The position numbers were made by a program, and so were the translations under genes. Positions 1 to 9,369 of a stretch of 64,000 nucleotides of DNA are shown here, in pieces. The DNA is taken from positions 1 through 64,000 of IMG/VR virus record IMGVR_UViG_3300024344_002032. One strand, 5' to 3'. This stretch comes from a virus. The notes beneath the pieces were generated by a model, which worked only from the letters and a program-made list of their open reading frames with translations, was not told where the DNA came from and searched no databases. Within the stretch, counting starts at the first letter, position 1; the number at the start of each line of letters is the position of its first letter.

Positions 1-137
1 AATTTCTCTTTAATTGGTTTAAGTAACATATCAAATAAGATATCGTCATATTTTGTCGGGGTCATTTTCACGATTTTTTCTAAAGCGTAAATAACGACTA
101 GTACATATTCCCAATTTGCTGCTATCCATTCACTCAT
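1..137 (-). CDS. Small hydrophobic protein, 3' end cut by window edge
   Basis: The frame starts with ATG at 135-137 and stays open to the window edge, giving 45 residues that begin MSEWIAANWEYVLVVIYALE. A strong AGGAG lies about six bases upstream. Residues 10-20 are hydrophobic and could be part of a membrane helix, followed by a charged segment, so a small membrane or holin-like protein is possible, but the family is not recognised. It follows the tail tube gene by 16 bases and is probably cotranscribed with it. The C-terminus is missing. Confidence 0.6.
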   Translation of the reverse strand, partial: MSEWIAANWEYVLVVIYALEKIVKMTPTKYDDILFDMLLKPIKEK

Positions 138-153
138 TTTTAACTCCTATTAA

Positions 154-642
154 TTAGAATTGTAATATTGCGTAATCATATTGTAGTGTTAAGGTGATGT
201 CTGCTGGCTCATTAGATTCGAAAGCCACCTCACCAAAATTTGCTGTTGCTACATAAGCACCCTTTAAAGTCCATTCTTCAACTACATCTCCGACTGGACC
301 TAACATATTGAATGTAACATCTTTCTTATAAAAATCTGCATATCCATCTCTACCTGTTACGGATTCATGTCCTAAACGAACCCATTCCATAACTGCTTGT
401 GCACCACTTGGAACAACTGGATCGTATAATGTTATATCAACTGGCTGCCAAGTTCCTTTACCTTTTAAATGTCTTTTGACATTGATATGGTCTAAAATCA
501 TTTCCTCAAACTGTATCTGAGGTCTTGCAGCTGCTTTGACTAAATAAGATGGTATACCCTCAATATACATAATAAACCGATTTTTTGTTTTCGGTTCAAA
601 CGGGGTAAAAAATATTTCATTAGTATCTAAAATGTCAGGCAT
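154..642 (-). CDS. 19: Tail tube protein gp19 (T4 family)
   Basis: A 162-residue protein; T4 gp19 is 163 residues. It forms the stacked hexameric rings of the inner tail tube inside the contractile sheath. Features typical of the family are the N-terminal segment with NRFIMYIEGIPSYLVKAAARP, a central W-x(3)-LGHES stretch, and a C-terminus rich in beta strands ending LQYDYAILQF. I chose ATG at 642 (MPDILDTN) rather than the upstream in-frame ATGs because GGAG sits six bases before it. It lies directly downstream of the sheath gene, as in T4, separated by a 176-base gap that carries a terminator and a late-promoter-like site. Confidence 0.9.
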   Translation of the reverse strand: MPDILDTNEIFFTPFEPKTKNRFIMYIEGIPSYLVKAAARPQIQFEEMILDHINVKRHLKGKGTWQPVDITLYDPVVPSGAQAVMEWVRLGHESVTGRDGYADFYKKDVTFNMLGPVGDVVEEWTLKGAYVATANFGEVAFESNEPADITLTLQYDYAILQF

Positions 643-678
643 TATTGTCTCCATTAAAAGCATTTTGTATCTTCTAAT

Positions 679-687
679 ATAAATATC
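679..687 (-). promoter_or_regulatory. Recurrent intergenic motif GATATTTAT, upstream of gp19
   Basis: On the coding strand this reads GATATTTAT followed by ATTAG, about 37 bases before the gp19 start. It is one of seven exact copies found in gaps before structural genes in this window. On the opposite strand it contains TATAAATA, the T4 late -10 sequence. Its function is not known; promoter or RNA element are both possible. Confidence 0.35.
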
Positions 688-760
688 AAAAAATTAAAAA
701 ATAAGTAATATGTATATTATATACTTTTTATTAGTTTTATAGAAGTTTTATACAAAAAGA

Positions 761-786
761 AAAACCCCAACCGAAGTCGGGGTTTT
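761..786 (-). terminator. Rho-independent terminator with CUUCGG tetraloop after gp18
   Basis: On the minus strand AAAACCCC-GAC-TTCG-GTT-GGGGTTTT forms an 11-bp stem with a UUCG loop closed by C-G and one G-U wobble that is only pairable on the minus-strand RNA, followed by a T-rich run. It lies 33 bases after the sheath stop codon. CUUCGG hairpins are known from T4 intercistronic regions. Confidence 0.85.
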
Positions 787-800
787 CATTATACGTCAGC

Positions 801-812
801 GTTATTTATAAG
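801..812 (-). promoter_or_regulatory. T4-type late promoter, CTTATAAATAAC
   Basis: The minus strand reads CTTATAAATAAC, containing the full T4 late consensus TATAAATA. The same 12-mer occurs before gp18 at 3264-3275. It lies just upstream of the terminator hairpin, so an RNA starting here would begin with that hairpin; whether it drives gp19 or is cut short is unclear. Confidence 0.55.
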
Positions 813-818
813 TTAAAC

Positions 819-3221
819 TTATTCAGGAAACGATGCACCTGTAGGTTGAACAACAAAATCCAACACAATGAACTCAGCAGTTCTTGTAGGTTGAATAAAT
901 ATCTGTCCAACTAATCTGTTTCTATCCACAACATCTGGAGTATTGTTAGTTTCATCCATTACTACTTTAAATGCACTTAAACCACTATTGGATTGTACAC
1001 TTTCAAGATAAGGATTAACAATATTCAAGAATCTGTTTCGTGTAGCTACTGTATTTTGTTCAAATACTAAGTATCTTGAAGATGATGCGATGAATTTCTT
1101 CATTGCTATCAATAACCTACGAACATTGATTCTATCTAATGCTGATGGTTTAGATTGTAATGTTTTTTGTCCGAAGACAACAACACCTTGACCTGGGAAT
1201 GAAGCTATTGGATTAACTCTTTCTTCATAGAGATCGTCTCTTTCAGCGTGTGTTAATCTTGTTTTAGCTTCTAATACTGTAGTCAAACCACCACGATTCA
1301 AACCTGCTGGTGCGAACCATTCGTGTGCGACTTTATCAGTAAATGCAATTACTCCAGGTAATACAACTGATGGTGGGACCCAAACTGGTCTGTTTGTATC
1401 TCCATCAACTATCTTAACCCAGGGGTAATATGTTCCTGCATAATTAGTATCCAAAGCACTTACAGTATTTGTTGTAACAGCAATACTATCATCGTATGCT
1501 GCTGAATCCATAACATAGAAAGCGTCTGCTCTTGCTTCAATTTTCAATATTGCATGATTCGTTACTTTTGGATGTAATCTATGTATCACACCAGGTGTTA
1601 CCAACAAGTTGATATCAAACTCATCAGGATTACTTATTGCATTAATTGCTCTTTTATAAGCTACTGAACCACTTGCTGTAGCACTTGAGATATCAAATCC
1701 CATAGTGTTTGTTGCACTTATGTCATTACCTGTAAGTTTTGGATTACCAGGATTATCACCATCAAATCCCCATTGGAAAGGAACTGTAAATTTCCTTTGT
1801 TGGATTGCTGACAATGCTAATGTAATATTCTCTGTAGCGTCTGAATATGTAGATGCTAATGTACTTGCATCAGCGTGACCTAACATATTTTCAATAGACA
1901 TAGAGACATTACCCGTTGTAGCTGCTGTCTTATAAATTGGTGATAAGTATTCTGCATTGTCAGGACGTTTATCCATATCAAAGCAAAATCCGTAGAATAT
2001 ATTTGAATCAAAATCACCATTAGAATTTTCCTGTGTCCTAATGAAAGAAGCACTTGGTGCATTAGCTACTGGTATATTTACCGCGCCATGACCCATAGGA
2101 ACAACTGTCGTTGGATGGTTTTCTAAATTCTTGTAATCACCAACACGAATATGTTTACTCATGTTTGGATAATCACCTTTATATGTTAACTTACCATTTG
2201 AATCAATTTCAACAAATCTATCACCAATTACTTTAGCGAAATAATTTGCTGCTTCTGGATCAAATGTCAAGTTGTCATATTGTTCTACTATTTGATTATC
2301 TTTTGTTTTATTTGGTGCATGATGTCGAACTTGTAATGAAAATGTTCCATAATCACTACCTGCTACAGCCGATGCTGCTTTTATATTCAAGACATTAACT
2401 TTATAACTCTTACTCATAATCGTTCCATGTGAACGAGTATAAACTCTGAATAAGTTATATCTTGCACCAGCTACCAACTGTGATTGTATGTAAGGTGTTC
2501 TAGCAACACTATAATCTTTGTTACCAGTCCACGAATCAGCATTACCATCCGTATCATATGTAGCTACACCTGAATTTAAATCAAGTGTACTTGTTGAACA
2601 ACTAATTGCTGTCCAAGCACCTGAACCACTTGCGGATTGTATGCCTTTGAAGTTTTTGTAAAGATAGACTGGAACTGTAGTTCCCGCTCCATCATCTGCT
2701 ATCTGAGGATCTGTACTAAGGACATCTCCAATATAATTTGCACTTGAAGTACTAAACGAAATAGTTTTTGTGTAAGTAGTAATACCACTTCCACTAACTG
2801 TTAACGTATATGCTGCAAATGTTCCACTACCCGTTGATGGTGTCAAATCAGCAGTTCCGTTTGTTCCACCACGTGATGGTGCTAAAACGGCAAATGTTGT
2901 ATCACCCCATTCATTGGCGCCATTTGATGATAGTGTAATTATATCAGGTTTATATCCACCTAGTCCCAAAACCCTCACGACCGTTACCGAACCAGCGGAA
3001 CGTAAATATTGTTGTACAGTATATGGTGTATAATAACGTCTGTCGAGACCACCAAACATTTCTTCATATTCCGAATAGTTATTCAGAATAGTAGGTGTAA
3101 AAGCTGGACCTTTAACGGTGGGACCTATAATTGCCGCACCAATGTCTGCTATACCCTGTGGAAGAAATGATAAGTCTTTCTCTTGTGTAAATACACCAGG
3201 ACTTACGATTCTTTCAGCCAT
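819..3221 (-). CDS. 18: Contractile tail sheath protein gp18
   Basis: An 800-residue protein (T4 gp18 is 659) that polymerises around the tail tube and contracts on infection. The N-terminus (MAERIVSPGVFTQEKDLSF) and the C-terminal domain, with NVRRLLIAMKKFI near residue 700, KxLVFExN and the final domain containing QPTRTAEFIVLDFVVQ, are typical of myovirus sheath proteins. The extra length lies in the middle, which is rich in Ser, Thr and Gly and probably forms surface domains. ATG at 3221 has AGGAG seven bases upstream. It has its own late promoter at 3264-3275, and the preceding gene has a terminator, so it is expressed as an independent unit. Confidence 0.95.
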   Translation of the reverse strand: MAERIVSPGVFTQEKDLSFLPQGIADIGAAIIGPTVKGPAFTPTILNNYSEYEEMFGGLDRRYYTPYTVQQYLRSAGSVTVVRVLGLGGYKPDIITLSSNGANEWGDTTFAVLAPSRGGTNGTADLTPSTGSGTFAAYTLTVSGSGITTYTKTISFSTSSANYIGDVLSTDPQIADDGAGTTVPVYLYKNFKGIQSASGSGAWTAISCSTSTLDLNSGVATYDTDGNADSWTGNKDYSVARTPYIQSQLVAGARYNLFRVYTRSHGTIMSKSYKVNVLNIKAASAVAGSDYGTFSLQVRHHAPNKTKDNQIVEQYDNLTFDPEAANYFAKVIGDRFVEIDSNGKLTYKGDYPNMSKHIRVGDYKNLENHPTTVVPMGHGAVNIPVANAPSASFIRTQENSNGDFDSNIFYGFCFDMDKRPDNAEYLSPIYKTAATTGNVSMSIENMLGHADASTLASTYSDATENITLALSAIQQRKFTVPFQWGFDGDNPGNPKLTGNDISATNTMGFDISSATASGSVAYKRAINAISNPDEFDINLLVTPGVIHRLHPKVTNHAILKIEARADAFYVMDSAAYDDSIAVTTNTVSALDTNYAGTYYPWVKIVDGDTNRPVWVPPSVVLPGVIAFTDKVAHEWFAPAGLNRGGLTTVLEAKTRLTHAERDDLYEERVNPIASFPGQGVVVFGQKTLQSKPSALDRINVRRLLIAMKKFIASSSRYLVFEQNTVATRNRFLNIVNPYLESVQSNSGLSAFKVVMDETNNTPDVVDRNRLVGQIFIQPTRTAEFIVLDFVVQPTGASFPE

Positions 3222-3263
3222 TGAGTTTCTCCTAAATGAGTTTTAATTTTATAAAGAAAATTA

Positions 3264-3275
3264 GTTATTTATAAG
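3264..3275 (-). promoter_or_regulatory. T4-type late promoter for gp18, CTTATAAATAAC
   Basis: The minus strand carries CTTATAAATAAC with the complete TATAAATA late element, 43 bases before the gp18 start and just downstream of the terminator at 3283-3316. The order terminator, promoter, RBS, start is what is expected for a strongly expressed late gene in the T4 system, where the gp55 sigma factor and gp33 recognise this -10 element. Confidence 0.75.
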
Positions 3276-3282
3276 TATAAAC

Positions 3283-3316
3283 AAAAATCCCCAAATACAA
3301 CAATGTGGGGATTTTT
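3283..3316 (-). terminator. Rho-independent terminator after the coiled-coil gene
   Basis: Perfect 10-bp arms AAAAATCCCC (3283-3292) and GGGGATTTTT (3307-3316) with a 14-base loop. Both strands end in a T run, so it may act bidirectionally, but only minus-strand genes are present. Confidence 0.85.
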
Positions 3317-3337
3317 CTTCGTTTTTTAAAGTTTTTT

Positions 3338-3652
3338 TTAACTATTTGGTGTAAATACACCAGTTTCAGGGTCTAAATTACCTGATCCATATTTGTCATT
3401 CAATTCTTTAGCAACTTCTCTCTCTTTTGCTTGAGTATCAGAATACTTCTTAGCATATTCTTCTTCAGATTTTGCTAATCCATCTATCTGTTGTTGAAGT
3501 GCGATTTTTTGAATTGCTACTTGACCAAATGCAGTTTGACATTCGAGATAGTCTTGTTGAATTTGTTTCAAAGACTCTAACTCTTCATCTGTAAACTTAA
3601 TTTCTTTGGTTGAATCTTCTAATTTGTCAACCAATTTTGACTCTTCTGCCAT
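3338..3652 (-). CDS. Small coiled-coil protein of the tail region
   Basis: A 104-residue acidic protein, predicted almost entirely helical between residues 5 and 85, with heptad-like Leu/Ile spacing (QIQQDYLECQ, KIALQQQIDGLA) and many Glu and Lys. The last 15 residues (GSGNLDPETGVFTPNS) look like a flexible tail. ATG at 3652 has AGAGG upstream. It sits between the S74 fibre gene and the sheath gene and ends in a strong terminator. No family is recognised; a small tail or chaperone-like helper is an inference from position. Confidence 0.75.
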   Translation of the reverse strand: MAEESKLVDKLEDSTKEIKFTDEELESLKQIQQDYLECQTAFGQVAIQKIALQQQIDGLAKSEEEYAKKYSDTQAKEREVAKELNDKYGSGNLDPETGVFTPNS

Positions 3653-3690
3653 AACATTTCCTCTTAATTTATGTTACTAATAAGTATTAA

Positions 3691-6600
3691 TTACTTGTTC
3701 AAACATTCACAATTTTTTTCAATATGTTCAACTTTTTTGTGTAATTCTTTGATAGATTCTATCAATAATGGAACTATTAACTCATATTTAACAGCTTTAT
3801 ATCCATCACCTCTTTCAGTTACGATTTCAGGAAGAACTTTTTCTACTTCTTGTGCTATAACACCATAAGAATGTTCACCTGCAAATACTTCTTTGTTATC
3901 ATTCCAATCAAACTCTACACCACGAAGTTCTGAAAGTTTCATTAATGGATCTCCAATTTTCACCACATTATCTTTCAATCTTTCGTCTGAAGAATAGAAT
4001 GCCACAACGTCATTGTTAAAGTTTGCAAGTCCTGCTGCACTCATATCTAATGTAAGAGCTGTTATTTCAGAAGTAGAATCTTGTCCTTTAAATATTATGT
4101 CTTTATCGTCAACATCCGTAACAATTACGAAATCACTTGAAGCGTTCTTAAACGAAGCGATTGTAGTTCCACCTGATTTTATTACAGTATCATTACCACC
4201 AGCGTCTAATATAATATCTGCAGCTGCATCTACTGTTAGATTGTTTGCTGATATCACTAAGTCAGTTCCATCACCCTCAATCTTCTCACTAGCTCCACCG
4301 AAGACTATACCAACGTTATTTGGAATATGAACATCCGAAGTTGCTGTTAGATTGATTTTAGCACCTGAGTTTATGGTTAAATCTGTATCATCTGACTCAA
4401 TCTTTTCACTTCCATTAGCGTCAAATACTAATCCAATATTCTGAGGTATGTAGACATCTGATTCTGCAGTAAGATTTATTTTTGCACCTGCTATTGTTAA
4501 ATCAGTTCCATCACCTTCAATCTTTTCACCATCGTTTCCGAATGTAAGACCTACGTTAGCTGGTATATTAACATCCGTAGTTGCTGTTAAATTAATATCA
4601 TTACCAGAATTAAAAGTAAAATCAGTACCATCAGATTCTATTTTTTCAGCTGAATCTGTAAAGTGTAAACCAACATTAGTTGGAATCACAACATCAGTTG
4701 TAGCACTTAAATTTAATAAACGACTTGATGCTATTGTTAAATCAGTTCCGTCTCCCTCTATCTTTTCACCATCATCACCGAAAGTCATTCCTATATTAGC
4801 AGGTATATTTATATCTCCACCAGAACCTACTGTAATTGTTAAATCGGTGTCATCGGATTCAATCTTTTCATGCGTTCCAAACATAATTCCTACGTTAGCT
4901 GGAACTTTAACGTCTGCAGTTCCTGTAAGATTAATATTGTTACCTGTTATAGTTAAATCAGTACCATCACCTTCAATCTTTTCACCATCATTACCGAAAG
5001 TCATTCCTATATTTGCTGGTATGTTAATATCACCACTTCCACCTACATTAATACTTAAATCAGTTCCATCACTTTCTATATATTCACCTGTTGCGTTTCC
5101 ACTATGGTCATTAAAGGATAATCTATTTGCTACAAATACATTTGCAAATGAACCTGTAGAAGTAGATGAACCACTTACAAGTGCGGAATTAATTTTAATC
5201 TTATTAGCACTAATAGTTAAATCAGTACCATCACCTTCGATTTTTTCACCATCGTCTCCAAATGTTATACCAACGTTTGATGGTATGTTTACATCACCTG
5301 TAGCCGTTAAGTTAATGTCAGCGCCTGAGTTAACAGTTAGATCAGTATCGTTTGATTCAATCTTCTCACTTGCGTTGTCATCAAAAACTATACCTACGTT
5401 TTTAGGTATGTGAACGTCTGAGGTAGCGCTTAGATTTAATTTTGCACTTGATGCTATTGTTAAGTCCGTACCATCACCTTCAATCTTTTCACCATCATCA
5501 CCAAAAGTTAAACCAACTCCTGATGGTATGTTAACGTCTGTAGTTGCTGTTAGGTTGATATCATTACCAGAATTAAAAGTAAAGTCTGTTCCGTCTGATT
5601 CTATTTTTTCATTTGCATCTGTAAAGTGTAAACCGACATTAGTTGGTATAATAACATCAGCAACTGCTGTAAGTTTAACATTATTACCTGCTATTGTTAA
5701 ATCAGTTCCATCACCTTCGATTTTTTCTCCGTCATCTCCAAAAGTTAAACCAATATTAGCTGGAATATTAATATCACCACCACTACCGACACTAAAACTT
5801 AAATCTGTATCGTCTGATTCAATCTTTTCATGCGTACCGAACATTAAACCTTTATTAGCAGGAATCTTAACATCCGCAGTAGGACTTAAATTAATAATAT
5901 TACCTGTTACAGTAAGGTCAGTTCCATCACCTTCAATTTTTTCTCCGTCATCACCGAAAGTAAGACCAATATTAGCTGGGATATTTACATCTCCTGTAGC
6001 ATCTAAGGTTAAGTCTCCACCTGTATCAATTGTTAATGCGCCACTTGCATCAATTTCAGCAGCGTCTAATGTAATCGTATCTACTGTAAGTTTAGGTGCT
6101 TCTAAGAATACACTTGAAGATATTGCAGTTCCAGCGTGTCTATATCTTAAAAATGCCACACTACCACTTACACCCCAATCAATACCACCATTGTGCATTA
6201 GTGCGGATGTAGCTGAACCACTACCAACCGTTATTGTGTGGTCAGCGACTTGTAGACTTCCAACTTGTGCTTCAAGTCTATTACCTGTAACAGTCAAGTC
6301 TCCTGGAATTGTTACATTACCATCGTTAAGAGTAACAGTTTCAATTACTGTATTTCCACCTGAAGATAGTGTTAGAACACCACTTGAAGCGATAGTCATA
6401 TCTGTACCATCACCTTCTATTTTTTCTCCGTCATCACCGAAAGTCATTCCTACGTTTGCAGGAACATTAATATCTGTCGTAGCCGTAAGATTAATATCTG
6501 CGCCAGAATTGATAGTTAAATCTGTATCATTACTTTCTATTTTTTCACTTGCATTATCATCAAATACTATACCAACATTCTTTGGAACATGAACATCAGA

Positions 6601-8709
6601 AGTAGCAGTCAAGTTTAACTTAGCACTTGAAGCTATAGTAAGGTCTGTTCCATCTCCTTCAATTTTTTCTCCGTCATCTCCAAAAGTCATTCCTATATTT
6701 GCACCAACATTAATATCTCCACCAGAACCCACCGTAATCGTCAAGTCTGTATCATCACTTTCTATTTTTTCATGTGTTCCAAACATAACACCCTTGTTAA
6801 CAGGAACTTTAACATCTGCAGTTGGTGAAAGAACGATATTGTTACCAGTTATGGTTAAGTCTGTACCATCACCCTCAATCTTTTCAGCATCATCACCAAA
6901 GGTTAAACCTACATTTGCTGGTATATTGATATCTGTAGTAGCAGTTAGATGTAAATCATTACTTGAAGCTATTGTTAAATCTGTTCCATTACCCTCAATT
7001 TTCTCACCATCATCTCCGAAAGTCATTCCGATATTAGCTGGTACATTGATATCAGCGCTTGATACAAAGTTTAAATCTGTTCCATCACCGTAAATATATT
7101 CACCACCTGAATCAAAGAAATATATTCTATCTCTAACTAATCCATGCATAAATGAACCTGTACCTGAACCACTAACATTACCAAGAACTTCTAATTCTGC
7201 TCCTGGTTGTTTTGTACCTATACCTAAAGCGTCATTAATAATACCATAAGCAAATGATCCAGTTGAAGCTGATGAACCACTAATTGCTGTAGCAGATATA
7301 TTAGCTATGTGGGCTGTGTCATCAAAAACAGTTATATCACCACCATCAACATTAATCGCTAAATCAGTTCCTACGTCTAAAGTTAATGCTGCGCTAGACG
7401 CTACAGTTAAATCAGTTCCATCACCTTCAATTTTTTCACCATCATCACCAAAAGTTAAACCGATGTTAGCAGGTATATTGATATCACCTCCAGAACCTAC
7501 TGTTATAGTTAAATCTGTATCATCACTTTCTATTTTTTCGTGTGTTCCAAGCATAATTCCTACATTAGCTGGAACTTTAACGTCTGCAGTTCCTGTAAGA
7601 TTTATATTATTACCAGTTATTGTAAGGTCAGTTCCGTCGCCCTCTATCTTTTCTCCGTCATCTCCAAAAGTTAAACCAATATTAGCTGGGATATTTATAT
7701 CACCGCCACCACCTACAGTTATACTTAAATCAGTTCCATCAGACTCAATTTTTTCAGCAGTAGCAAAAGTAATTCCTTTATTAACAGGAATATTTACATC
7801 TGCTGTTGGCGTTAAGTTGATATTATTACCTGTTATAGTTAAATCTGTTCCGTCTCCTTCAATTTTTTCTGCATCGTCTCCAAAAGTTAAACCAATATTA
7901 GCAGGTATGTTAATATCACCACCTGAACCAACACTAACTGAAATATCTGTACCATCCGATTCTATCTTTTCATCTCCAGAACCATCAAGAACTAAACCTG
8001 TATTTGCTGCTAGTACTACATCAGCGGTTGCTGTAAGTTTGATATTATTACCTGTAACTGTAAGGTCTGTTCCATCTCCTTCAATCTTCTCAGCGTCATC
8101 TCCAAAAGTAAGACCGACATCTGCTGGTATATTAATATCTGTTGCTGCTGTAAGGTTTAAATCTCTTCCAGAAGTAATGGTTAAATCTGTTCCATCACCA
8201 CTAATGTATTCACCACCAGCATCTGAAAAATATTCTCTGTTTTCAATAATGGTATTTTTGAAAGATCCTGTTCCATCTAAGTGGATATTTCTCCAAGAAG
8301 CTGCTGAACTACCAATATCTCTTGTTCCATCAGCATCTGGTATAAGATTTGATGCCAAATCTGCTGTTATAACTACAGTATCACTATCTGAATCACCAAG
8401 TGTTGTTGTTCCACCTGCGATAGTAAGTGTACCATCCATTTCTGCATTTCCTGCTAATTCTAATCTACCGAAAGAACCAGTAGATGTAGCAGATGAGGAA
8501 ATATTACCTTTAGCAGTTATATTATTCCATCTTTGTGAATCACTACCTAAATTGAAAACATCAGTTGTATGTGGGACCATACTTGCACTTGCACTAACTG
8601 CACCTAAAGAGGCGCTCATAGTTAAGATTATTTCAGTAGCGCTTTCTACTCCCATACCTTTGGGATTATGTAATTCTGTTGTCGCTAGACTTGAGTGTAC
8701 TTTAGCCAT
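3691..8709 (-). CDS. Giant repetitive tail fibre protein with C-terminal S74 chaperone domain
   Basis: A 1,672-residue fibre-like protein. Residues from about 150 to 1500 consist of about 27 imperfect copies of a beta-rich unit centred on EKIE(G/S)(D/N)(G/D)TDL, joined by NIPANIGLTFGDDG-like stretches. S-G-S-S-x-S-T-G-S-F motifs recur in the N-terminal third. The last 99 residues form a Peptidase_S74 (intramolecular chaperone of endosialidase) domain beginning SDERLKDN, with the Ser1574/Lys1579 pair that cuts the domain off after trimerisation in this family. The C-terminal helix is a coiled coil. ATG at 8709 has AGGAA upstream. The protein is probably a trimeric receptor-binding or side fibre. 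Its middle shares a long module with the fibre gene at 9370-14037. Confidence 0.88.
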   Translation of the reverse strand: MAKVHSSLATTELHNPKGMGVESATEIILTMSASLGAVSASASMVPHTTDVFNLGSDSQRWNNITAKGNISSSATSTGSFGRLELAGNAEMDGTLTIAGGTTTLGDSDSDTVVITADLASNLIPDADGTRDIGSSAASWRNIHLDGTGSFKNTIIENREYFSDAGGEYISGDGTDLTITSGRDLNLTAATDINIPADVGLTFGDDAEKIEGDGTDLTVTGNNIKLTATADVVLAANTGLVLDGSGDEKIESDGTDISVSVGSGGDINIPANIGLTFGDDAEKIEGDGTDLTITGNNINLTPTADVNIPVNKGITFATAEKIESDGTDLSITVGGGGDINIPANIGLTFGDDGEKIEGDGTDLTITGNNINLTGTADVKVPANVGIMLGTHEKIESDDTDLTITVGSGGDINIPANIGLTFGDDGEKIEGDGTDLTVASSAALTLDVGTDLAINVDGGDITVFDDTAHIANISATAISGSSASTGSFAYGIINDALGIGTKQPGAELEVLGNVSGSGTGSFMHGLVRDRIYFFDSGGEYIYGDGTDLNFVSSADINVPANIGMTFGDDGEKIEGNGTDLTIASSNDLHLTATTDINIPANVGLTFGDDAEKIEGDGTDLTITGNNIVLSPTADVKVPVNKGVMFGTHEKIESDDTDLTITVGSGGDINVGANIGMTFGDDGEKIEGDGTDLTIASSAKLNLTATSDVHVPKNVGIVFDDNASEKIESNDTDLTINSGADINLTATTDINVPANVGMTFGDDGEKIEGDGTDMTIASSGVLTLSSGGNTVIETVTLNDGNVTIPGDLTVTGNRLEAQVGSLQVADHTITVGSGSATSALMHNGGIDWGVSGSVAFLRYRHAGTAISSSVFLEAPKLTVDTITLDAAEIDASGALTIDTGGDLTLDATGDVNIPANIGLTFGDDGEKIEGDGTDLTVTGNIINLSPTADVKIPANKGLMFGTHEKIESDDTDLSFSVGSGGDINIPANIGLTFGDDGEKIEGDGTDLTIAGNNVKLTAVADVIIPTNVGLHFTDANEKIESDGTDFTFNSGNDINLTATTDVNIPSGVGLTFGDDGEKIEGDGTDLTIASSAKLNLSATSDVHIPKNVGIVFDDNASEKIESNDTDLTVNSGADINLTATGDVNIPSNVGITFGDDGEKIEGDGTDLTISANKIKINSALVSGSSTSTGSFANVFVANRLSFNDHSGNATGEYIESDGTDLSINVGGSGDINIPANIGMTFGNDGEKIEGDGTDLTITGNNINLTGTADVKVPANVGIMFGTHEKIESDDTDLTITVGSGGDINIPANIGMTFGDDGEKIEGDGTDLTIASSRLLNLSATTDVVIPTNVGLHFTDSAEKIESDGTDFTFNSGNDINLTATTDVNIPANVGLTFGNDGEKIEGDGTDLTIAGAKINLTAESDVYIPQNIGLVFDANGSEKIESDDTDLTINSGAKINLTATSDVHIPNNVGIVFGGASEKIEGDGTDLVISANNLTVDAAADIILDAGGNDTVIKSGGTTIASFKNASSDFVIVTDVDDKDIIFKGQDSTSEITALTLDMSAAGLANFNNDVVAFYSSDERLKDNVVKIGDPLMKLSELRGVEFDWNDNKEVFAGEHSYGVIAQEVEKVLPEIVTERGDGYKAVKYELIVPLLIESIKELHKKVEHIEKNCECLNK

Positions 8710-8727
8710 TCGTTGTTCCTATATTAA

Positions 8728-8736
8728 ATAAATATC
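8728..8736 (-). promoter_or_regulatory. GATATTTAT motif before the S74 fibre gene
   Basis: Coding-strand GATATTTATTTA, 18 bases before the fibre start and just ahead of its AGGAA ribosome site. Too close to the RBS for a normal late promoter, which favours an RNA-level role or a short leader. Confidence 0.3.
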
Positions 8737-8751
8737 ATTGTTAAATCTTTT

Positions 8752-8988
8752 TTATAATGCTTCATAAATTAACACATCTCCTGTAGAGTCTGTTATTGTT
8801 TCAAAATTTAAAAGACTTGTAGTTTCTTCTGTTACTACCATTTTTTCTAATGCACCAAAACTAACTAATGAAGATGCACCCTCTTTTATAGCTCCTGTAG
8901 AAGTAGTTGAACCTGAAATAACTAAATCACCAACAATTTCGGTGTTTCCTGTTATTCGTTTGTATCCAAGAAAACTAATATCACCCAT
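8752..8988 (-). CDS. Small fibre-associated protein
   Basis: A 78-residue protein starting MGDISFLGYKRITGNTEIVG. It contains the VISGSTTSTGAIKEG stretch, a version of the S-G-S-S/T-x-S-T-G motif seen in all the large fibre genes here. The start overlaps the previous stop (TAATG), indicating translational coupling. It may be a short adaptor or a remnant of a larger fibre module. No catalytic motif or membrane segment is visible. Confidence 0.7.
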   Translation of the reverse strand: MGDISFLGYKRITGNTEIVGDLVISGSTTSTGAIKEGASSLVSFGALEKMVVTEETTSLLNFETITDSTGDVLIYEAL

Positions 8989-9314
8989 TAGGTTATCTCC
9001 AGTATACTTGCAAATACTTCAAGATCATCATTAGCTGATGCTTGTGTTTCTAATTTATCCCCCGCTCCCAAATTAATTGGTTTTTCTATAATAAGGGTAG
9101 AATCTGCAGGAACATTTACTGTCTTCATTATATGTCGTCTTGTTTGAAAATTAGCACTACCACTAACTGTAACATTTATTGTAGCGTCATCCGTTCCATC
9201 AACATTACTTACATAAATTGCGTGAATAACACCAGTTGTAGCTGATGGACAGGTGTACATTGTAGTTATACTTGTATTAGAACCTGTTGCTGCATTTTTA
9301 AAGGTATTTGCCAT
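8988..9314 (-). CDS. Virion structural protein, beta-sandwich-like
   Basis: A 108-residue protein (MANTFKNAATGSNTSITTMYTC) of alternating polar and hydrophobic residues with no Lys-rich or helical segments, consistent with a compact beta sandwich. Proteins of this type with a T-x-x-T-x-Y-T-C-P segment near the N-terminus occur in T4-like marine phages next to fibre genes, but the family has no assigned function that I can name. The RBS is AGGAA. It is coupled to the 78-residue gene that follows. Confidence 0.7.
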   Translation of the reverse strand: MANTFKNAATGSNTSITTMYTCPSATTGVIHAIYVSNVDGTDDATINVTVSGSANFQTRRHIMKTVNVPADSTLIIEKPINLGAGDKLETQASANDDLEVFASILEIT

Positions 9315-9347
9315 TATTTGTTCCTATTTTTACACTTTTCTTCTACT

Positions 9348-9356
9348 ATAAATATC
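9348..9356 (-). promoter_or_regulatory. GATATTTAT motif before the 108-residue gene
   Basis: Coding-strand GATATTTATAGTAGAA, 33 bases before the start at 9314, in the 55-base gap after the large fibre gene. The opposite strand reads TATAAATA. Confidence 0.35.
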
Positions 9357-9369
9357 GAATTTTTCAAAA

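Noticed and set aside
4847-8731. Long plus-strand open frames opposite the giant fibre gene (for example 5528-6592 and 7307-8731)
   Set aside because: They are mirror images of the repetitive minus-strand coding sequence, made of S-P-S-I-F-S-P-type repeats, lack ribosome sites and have no recognisable domain.
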